The notes beneath the pieces were generated by a model that saw nothing but the letters and a program-made list of their open reading frames with translations, ran no database searches and had not been told where the DNA came from. The translations under genes were made by a program, and so were the position numbers. DNA of 64,000 nt from Lamellibrachia satsuma (lineage: Eukaryota > Annelida > Polychaeta > Sabellida > Siboglinidae): contig BSQZ01000051.1 of assembly GCA_033239005.1 (NCBI GenBank), positions 124,001-188,000 on the forward strand, read 5' to 3'. This document shows positions 32,225-64,000 of the stretch, piece after piece; within the stretch, counting starts at the first letter, position 1; each line of letters begins with the position of its first letter.

Positions 32225-34210
32225 ACATGGTTTAGGGGGTAGAGTATGTTATTACAGTGCACTTGCACTGGGGGTAGTGTATGCTATTACAATGTTTTTA
32301 CACAGGGGTAGGGTGTGCTATGACAGTGCTTTTATACAGAGGGTAGGGGTAGGGTGTGCTATGACAGTGCTTTTATACAGAGGGTAGGGGGTAGGGTGTG
32401 CTATGACAATGCTTTTACACAGAGTGTAGAGGGTAGGGTGTGCTATGACAATGTTTTTACACAGAGGGTAGGGGTAGGGTGTGCTACAACAATGTTGTTA
32501 CACATAATGTAGGGGGTAGGGTGTGCTATGACAGTGCTCTTACACAGAGGGTAGGCAATAACAATGTTTTACACTGAGGGTAAGGGGTAGGGTGTGCTAT
32601 AACAATGTTTTATACAGAGGGTAGGGGGTAGGGTGTGCAATAACAATGTTTTACGTAGGGGGTAGGTGTGCAGTAACAATGTTTCACACAGAGGGTAGGG
32701 GGTAGGGTGTGCAACAACAATGTTTTACAAAGAGGGTAGGGTGTGCTATAACAATGTTTTACATAGGGGGTAGGGTGTGCAGTAACAATGTTTTACACAG
32801 AGGGTAGTGGGTAGGATGTGCAGTAGCAATGTTTACACAGAGGGTAGGGTGTGCAACAACAATGTTTACACAGAGGTAGGGAGTAGGGTGTGCAATAACA
32901 ATGTTTTACATAGGGGGTAGGGTGTGCAGTAACAATGTTTTACACTGAGGGTAGTGGGTAGGATGTGCAGTAACAATGTTTACACAGAGGGTAGGGTGTG
33001 CAATAACAATGTTTACACAGAGGGTAGGGGGTATGGTGTGCATTAACAATGTTTTACACAGAGGGTAGGGTGTGCAGTAACAATGTTTACACAGAGGGTA
33101 GGGGGTAGGGTGTGCAGTAACAATGTTTACACAGAGGGTATGGTGTGCAGTAACAATGTTTACACAAAGGGTAGGGGGTAGGGTGTGCAATAACATTGTT
33201 TTACACAGAAGGTAGGAGGTAGGGTGTGCAGTAACAATGTTTACACAGAGGGTAGGGGGTATGGTGTGCAATAACAATGTTTACACAGAGGGTAGGGGGT
33301 AGGGTGTGCATTAACAATGTTTTACACAGGGTAGGGGGTAGGGTGTGCAATAACAATGTTTTACACGGGGTAGGGTGTGCAATAACAATGTTTCACACAG
33401 AGGGTAGGGGGTAGGGTGTGCAATAACAATGTTTTACACAGAGGGTAGGGGGTAGGGTGTGCAATAACAATGTTTACACAGAGGGCAGGGGTAGGGTGTG
33501 CATTAACAATGTTTTACACAGAAGGTAGGGTGTGCAGTAACAATGTTTACACAGAGGGTAGGGTGTGCAATAACAATGTTTTACACAGAGGGTAGGGGGT
33601 AGGGTGTGCAATAACAATGTTTTACACAGAGGGTAGCGGGTAGGGTGTGCAGTAACAATGTTTACACAGAGGGTAGGGTGTGCAGTAACAATGTTTTACA
33701 CAGAGAGTAGGGGGTAGGGTGTGCAATAACAATGTTTTACACAGAGGGTAGGGGGTAGGGTGTGCAATAACAATGTTTCACACAGGGTAGGGGGTAGGGT
33801 GTTCAATAACAATGTTTTACACAGAGGGTAGGGGGTAAGGTGTGCAATAACAATGTTTACACAGAGGGTAGGGGGTAGGGTGTGCAATAACAATGTTTAC
33901 ACAGAGGGTAGGGGGTAGGGTGTGCATTAACAATGTTTTACACAGAGGGTAGGGTGTGCAATAACAATGTTTTACACAGAGGGTAGGGGGTAAGGTGTGC
34001 AATAACAATGTTTACACAGGGGGTAGGGTGTGCAATAACAATGTTTTACACAGAGGGTAGGGTGTGCAATAACAATGTTTTACACAGAGGGTAGGGTGTG
34101 CAATAACAATGTTTTACACAGAGGGTAGGGTGTGCAATAACAATGTTTTACACAGAGGGTAGGGTGTGCAATAACAATGTTTTACACAGAGGGTAGGGGG
34201 TAGGATGTGC
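32225..34210. repeat. G-rich minisatellite, 34-50 bp units
   Basis: Around 50 units of GGGTAGGGGGTAGGGTGTG followed by CAATAACAATGTTTTACACAGA. The GGGGGTA insert is present or absent, which gives two main lengths of about 34 and 42 bp. G-runs of three or more recur on the plus strand. On the minus strand, long LHTLPPTLCVN-type open frames are repeat artefacts. The earlier units (32225-32600) are more diverged than those beyond 33000. Confidence 0.9.
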
Positions 34211-34215
34211 TATGT

Positions 34216-34690
34216 CTTAAAGGTGCCTCCTCAATTAATTTTTTTGCCCGTCTCATTTCAAATTCATTTGGCAAAAATTCAAACCTACCTAGTATCCACT
34301 GCAACATGGTAGCTCGATTGTGCAACTTTTGTATGTAGTATTTGTAAAATCAACATTAATTAAGTTATTTAATGCTTGATCCAGCATTTATTGAAATGAA
34401 AATGGAACCGCTGAATACTCACAAATTTTGCCGTTGGTCAGACACGCTCATGATCGGCCTTGACCCCATCAAGTGTTTATCATTTTGGATAACCACTATT
34501 TTGAGCCTTACCAGATCTAACGACAAAAGTCAATTCTTTCGATGATTTGAACAAAAATACACCTTTTTTATTAAACCTACTGCGGATATTACTTAAATTA
34601 TTCATACACTACATACAACATACACTACATATTAGGACATCAACGAACAGGATTCGTGATAGGCTAAACCAGTTGAGGATGCTGTTTTAA
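34216..34690 (+). repeat. Dispersed repeat R, copy 3 (uninterrupted)
   Basis: Runs from CTTAAAGGTGCCTCCTCAATT to GTTGAGGATGCTGTTTTAA. It matches copy 1 (split by the LINE) and copy 2 (reverse strand). It has only one terminal CCTCCTCAATT motif and abuts the G-rich minisatellite. No open reading frame. Confidence 0.8.
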
Positions 34691-34879
34691 GTTACAGACT
34701 TCTCTATTTTGTCAACTTCCCATTTTCTTTTATGATGTAGAGGGTCCACGTCAGACAGAATGCCTCCTTTGTCTTTGTAAATGACTTATTACCATCTCTC
34801 CTTTTCCAAATCTTCATCCATGTGTCACCGTCTTTGTTGTTATTCTACGTCACCCAGTTGCCTTTTATTACTACTTTAT

Positions 34880-35235
34880 GGAGGTTAAGAGGAGATAACA
34901 ATTTTAGGATATTTAACGGGTATGAAAATATTGATAGAACATTTATTTTCTCACTCCAGATAGTAGAACTAGAGGACATGAGGTAACATTAGTAAAGAAT
35001 CAGTGTAGATTGGATATGAGGAAGTGGTCGTTCCCACAGAGGACAATATAATTAATGGAACAAATTATCTACTGATTGTGTAAATGTGGGCATCATGAAT
35101 GTTTAAAAATAAAGTTGACACATCTCAGGAGGGCGGATAACACAGATGATAAATGTTGGACTCTCGATAAGCCAATGGCTTCCTTGTCCACTTGCCATCT
35201 GGGCCTTTGCCTTGGATGGCAATTTTGTCTGATTA
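34880..35235 (+). mobile_element. 3' fragment of the CR1-like LINE
   Basis: Begins in the C-terminal coding region (GAGGTTAAGAGGAGAT, GGGTATGAAAATATTGATAG). It passes the stop region and ends in the family 3' end GATAAGCCAATGGCTTCCTT then GCCTTGGATGGCAATTTTG. It is 5'-truncated and diverged. Confidence 0.75.
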
Positions 35236-35689
35236 TAAAAAAACACCTTTTTGATGGACTGATTCTGGTTTCTGTTTTTAGGGTTTTGAGCGACTAGCCG
35301 TGGCAATCAGAGAACAGCTGGAAGAAGACAATATGGAGTAAAACAAGAAAGTGACTTCGTTGTATGAAAAATGCAGTAGCAATTTTAAATCTGTAAAACG
35401 CAGAAGTAGAGTATAACAAATAATTTATAAAATAAAACTGTTTAAATTGTTCACGTTATTTCTATGATGCTACAAAAAAGTAAATTATGTATCCGAATTT
35501 TAGCAGTTTAGCAGAGTTTTTTTAGCTGCAGCAGTATTGTTATTTTGTGCACATGTACTCAGTTTTAGATTTTGATTATTTATTGTTCAACATTAAAGAA
35601 ATGATCCCTCGTTATTACAGAACTGATAGATATATTGTGATTTGCTCTGTATTCTGAGTGATTATAATTATAATTGCCATTAGAGGATG

Positions 35690-35885
35690 ATAAATAAATG
35701 GAACAAACATGATATACTCTGTTCTGTCCTAGTAATGGTAGTTGTGAGAATATGTTTAAAAATTTAGTATCTGATGGCAGCAAGCCATACATGGCGGAAA
35801 CATTTTTGGACTATCGATAAGCCAATGGCATCCTTGTCCACTTGTCACCTGGTGTGTTGTTTGGGATGGAAATCTTGTTAAACTT
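35690..35885 (+). mobile_element. Short 3' end of the CR1-like LINE
   Basis: Carries ATAAATGGAACAAA, GATAAGCCAATGGCATCCTT, TGTCCACTTGTCACCTGG and the tail TGGAAATCTTGTTAAAC. Only the terminal part of the element is left. Confidence 0.65.
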
Positions 35886-38300
35886 CAAATTATAGGTATT
35901 TTATAGTATGATTAAAAGTTCATTTGCACAGCGCTCATTTAGTCAGACTTGAGTAATTACAAGAAAATAAGCATTCAGATAATAATTATGGCAGAAATAA
36001 TATAATATCAGGTTTCAAACTTAGCAAACATTTCCTTGAATTCATGCACATTTGAGAAAATCTGGTTTGACACCTAGTAACTATGATCAGTGTTTACGTG
36101 GCGCCATCTATGGCTTTATATGGGAAGGAATTTGGGATTTTTTTATTGTCCCAGACTTTCTGCTCAATTTGGCTGCAGCAGGTTAATTTCACATCTAGTG
36201 AGAGCACTGGCGATTATGCAGCCTAGGTATGTGAATACATGAAGTTATCAACTGATAGAATAACAGCCTCTCCCGTGACATTTTGCTTTTTATGCTGATG
36301 TTCAATCAACATTCTTTGCATGCATCACTTGTTGGCCAAGATTCTGCTAAACGAAACAGTAGAGCTATTTAATACACTATTGCACATATTTTCAACTTGT
36401 CACTAAATGACAGAGTAGTTCGAATGGACTCTAAGAGAAGACCATCTTTCTCCACTCGCAAACTTAGATATATAACACGTTTGTAATAATAAACAATGAC
36501 AGTTTGCCTGTAAATTTATTATAATTACCACACGAACATGACAAATGCCAATGAGGTGCAAAATAAATGTTGCATCCTAGTCTAGGTGCCACCACAGCTT
36601 AACTGTTACAATATAAAACCTTCTAATTTTTCATCCACATTCTGTGTCTTCCAGAGAAATCAAATCAATATATTAACATGTATACAAACTATAATAATAT
36701 GAAGCCTGACGTTAATATATTATAGTCAACACTAAAACGAAATAGTTGGACACGTTTTGAAATCTGTACGAGATGAATTGAGCAAATCCGCACTAGAACA
36801 TGAATTTAGTCTAAATATGCATCTTGTTATTCTTTAGTATCTAACATTCTGCTGGACAAATGCGTGACAATTGCAGTTACCCCCCCCCCGACATATGTGA
36901 CATCACCATCCTATAAAGTATATTTATCACAGACGTTCACTGAACAACAACATATCTATGCATGTCACAGAACACAGGTTAATTTAACTTTGAAAAATGT
37001 TTTCTGTTACCGATTATATTGACAGTAACTAATAATAAATAAAATACTGTCTAAATTGTTCTTTGACCCATAAAACAACATCTGATTTTTTACATCAACA
37101 CTGAATGCCAAGTTACCAATGCCACAGAAAAATAAGTACTCGAAGGATTTTGAAGACTCAGGCCAACGAATCAGTAGGACAACATGTAGTAAACACAATG
37201 TCATCTCATATATTTATATTGGATACCTTGTGAATGAAATAGACAGAAAGCCCAGCAAAGTTATGAAAATGGACACATGATTCCTTCTTGTTAAATCTTG
37301 TTAAATCTTCTTCAGTCATAACGGTCAAGACGCAAATTTCATGCATGCCAAATCATCACCAAACTTGAAATGAAGCAATCATCGCCCAGCTGTAGTGAAC
37401 ACTTCTTTGGCACTCCGGTCGAAGATTCAAACTTTGTCACATTCCAATTAAACATAAAGAATGATATTGCTTTCACAACTGACATGCCATAGTTTGCACC
37501 TCGTTGTCTCTGCTTCATATAGCACAGCACTATGAATTACTACGAATTTCCATCATTCCACCGACTAGGAGTCCATGCCCTACACATTAAAAAGGTTTGC
37601 GACCACTGCTATTCACGGTGAACCTTATTTCTCAAGATTCCTAACAATGTTGGCCAACAGTTGCAGCAAACGTGTTGTGTTGCATCACTAATCCACTTGA
37701 ATCTACAGACTTATGTTACCTCATTCCCAGAGATACGGACCCCCTAATCACACACAACTTGTGTAAGACATCGTGGGACTACTTCCACACTTACACTGCT
37801 CGTCATTGTCAATTGGCACCATTTTTTCTGTGTTCAACTGATTGCCACATTAGCACATTACCAGCAACTGGTCGTCATGACAGCACACTACCAGCAACTG
37901 GTCGTCATGACAACATATTGTCAGCAACCAATCGTCACGGCATCCTCATCTGTTCACCGCTCTTCTAACATGCTGCTTCAACAACCTGCCATCCAGAACG
38001 TTGTGTCGAATGGTGTGAGACCGACACGTCAACGGCATCAGACCGACACATCAGCGGCATCAGACCGACACGTCAGGAAGCCTGTCTGATGGAGAGGGGT
38101 TGTGGAAGTCTGCGACGAGTAGGGCCTGGGCTGAGGGCACACTGGCTGCGAGTTCGTGCTCGTGGTGCCGAGACCACGACGAGTCATTCGACTGCACACA
38201 AACATATTCGTTGTGTAATAATGTATTTAGCAATGCTTTGTCGGAATATACAAGACAAGCAGATTCACTGTATCAATTTAAGAACTTACTGAAAAAACTA
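35886..38300. other. Spacer downstream of the SLC6 gene
   Basis: Contains a C9 run at 36881-36889 and a solo TCTTGTTAAATCTTGTTAAATCTT tract at 37287-37310, like the LINE tail. A 31-33 bp tandem (CAGCAACTGGTCGTCATGACA) lies at 37860-37935 and a 23-24 bp tandem (GGCATCAGACCGACAC) at 38020-38080. Plus-strand open frames at 38089-38315 end in ALSEYTRQADSLYQFKNLLK. This has the flavour of a retroelement C-terminus but is too short to name. Confidence 0.45.
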
Positions 38301-38653
38301 TATATATATATTTAGGTGTGCGTACCTCCACTGAGGAATAACTGTGAATGGGGACCCTTTTATGAACACGTATTTTAGCTATTTATTTGCTGATTATTTA
38401 TTTTTTACTATGATTATTTATTAATCGAATAATCTATTTTTTATTATATATATTTTTAACTATATTATATATTTATTCTTTTATGATTGCATGTATGTCT
38501 TGTACGCACCTAAGAAAGGACTAGTCTCAGATATAAGGCGCTTTGTAAATTTCAGCAACAGTAAATCAAGGGTGGATCACTAGAATGTTATCACTTGTCA
38601 GTATAAGGTAGTGACTCAACATGTACAAATTTACGGTAAGTAAATTTTAGCAT

Positions 38654-63283
<24,630 letters not shown>

Positions 63284-63540
63284 CTTCTAGCTTCTTTCAG
63301 TTGACTGTTTTAGTTTATTCGCAGTGTGATCTCACTTAATCTCCACTAATACACAACTTCACTTCTCACAATACTCCAACCTGAATGAAAATTTTCCAGT
63401 CGCATTTCGCGTAATGGCCGCGGACGAGTCTATTCTGCGGCCAATCGAATGTCTACAATGCGCGGGGTAGTTCGTCTGCATTGCGTCTCATCTATCAACC
63501 ATCTGATTTTCTCCGCCCACAGAATAAATTCACAGCCATG
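63284..63540 (-). promoter_or_regulatory. Putative SLC6 promoter and 5' UTR
   Basis: Upstream of the first ATG the DNA turns GC- and CpG-richer (GCGCGGGG, GGCCGCGGACG, GCGGCCAATCG). A CCAAT element sits at 63441-63445. No TATA box is evident. This composition shift, against AT-rich surroundings, fits a housekeeping-type promoter. The transcription start cannot be placed. Confidence 0.4.
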
Positions 63541-63658
63541 ACAAGGTCGTTGGCTCTGCCAGATGCGTATCTGCACAGTGTGTTGGCCATTGGAGAGAGA
63601 CTATTTGATCCGGGCAGGTTGTTTTTTAGAGACAAAACGCGGTTGTGAAAAAATAAAA

Positions 63659-63798
<140 letters not shown>

Positions 63799-64000
63799 TC
63801 TGGTTCCCAGAATCTGTACACAACTCTGACTCGGGAAATTTACGGTAAAGTATCACGAGAAGACTGCTACGAAACCAGGACAAATAAAATAATCTGGCTA
63901 CGAAAAGAAAAACAAATAAAATGGCTCAACAGAAAGGAGGGGGTGTGGCAACGTCCCACCATTTTTTTGGCCAACGTGGTACTTCCCACCAATGTTTAGG

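Noticed and set aside
32906..34008. Minus-strand frames reading LHTLPPTLCVN repeats
   Set aside because: These are translations of the G-rich minisatellite. Unit length changes break the frame often.
38089..38315. Plus-strand frames ending YTRQADSLYQFKNLLKK
   Set aside because: Could be a retroelement C-terminus, but too short, without neighbouring domains, and beside tandem repeats. Not called as a gene.

Overview
This window is animal genomic DNA. It is AT-rich and full of repeats, with intron-split genes, CR1/Jockey-type retrotransposon remains, and many mini- and microsatellites. There is no sign of prokaryotic gene structure. A marine invertebrate (a lophotrochozoan, or an amphioxus-like deuterostome) would fit, but the sequence alone does not settle the species.

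Layout. About 1-660 is a 22-bp minisatellite. About 1340-5990 is a very long 41-bp minisatellite of roughly 113 units with block duplications. 6750-9770 is a dispersed repeat (here called R) carrying a terminal minisatellite and split by a nested LINE. 10331-10760 holds five 86-bp tandem copies. 11515-11820 is a MITE-like repeat (here called S). 12856-13489 is a fold-back element with a 76-bp x5 array between its arms. 14190-14800 holds short tandem repeats. 15830-17160 is a rearranged LINE complex. 18.3-22 kb is mostly dispersed and simple repeats. 23312-24612 holds two adjacent minus-strand genes, each encoding a small type I membrane protein with one V-like immunoglobulin domain. 27350-31560 is a near-full-length but broken CR1-like LINE on the minus strand, with a zinc-finger/esterase ORF1 and an endonuclease/reverse-transcriptase ORF2. 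32.2-34.2 kb is a G-rich minisatellite. 38654-63283 on the minus strand is one complete gene for an SLC6-family Na+/Cl--dependent transporter.

The SLC6 gene can be read through completely. Fourteen coding exons join with matching phases and give 649 codons plus a stop, with twelve predicted membrane segments. The closest family resemblance I recognise is to glycine transporters (SLC6A5/SLC6A9 group). The most unusual property of the window lies here. Four exon-intron borders of this one gene have been tandemly copied: the exon 13 donor (26 bp x9), the exon 10 donor (about 35 bp x12), the exon 11 acceptor with its exon start (degenerate 30-bp units), and the exon 4 acceptor (92-bp duplication). 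These are minisatellites seeded on splice sites, and they leave arrays of ready-made alternative donors beside functional exons.

The two immunoglobulin genes lie so close together (140 bp from one stop codon to the next splice acceptor, with no poly(A) signal between) that they may be alternative terminal exons of one transcription unit, or may be trans-spliced.
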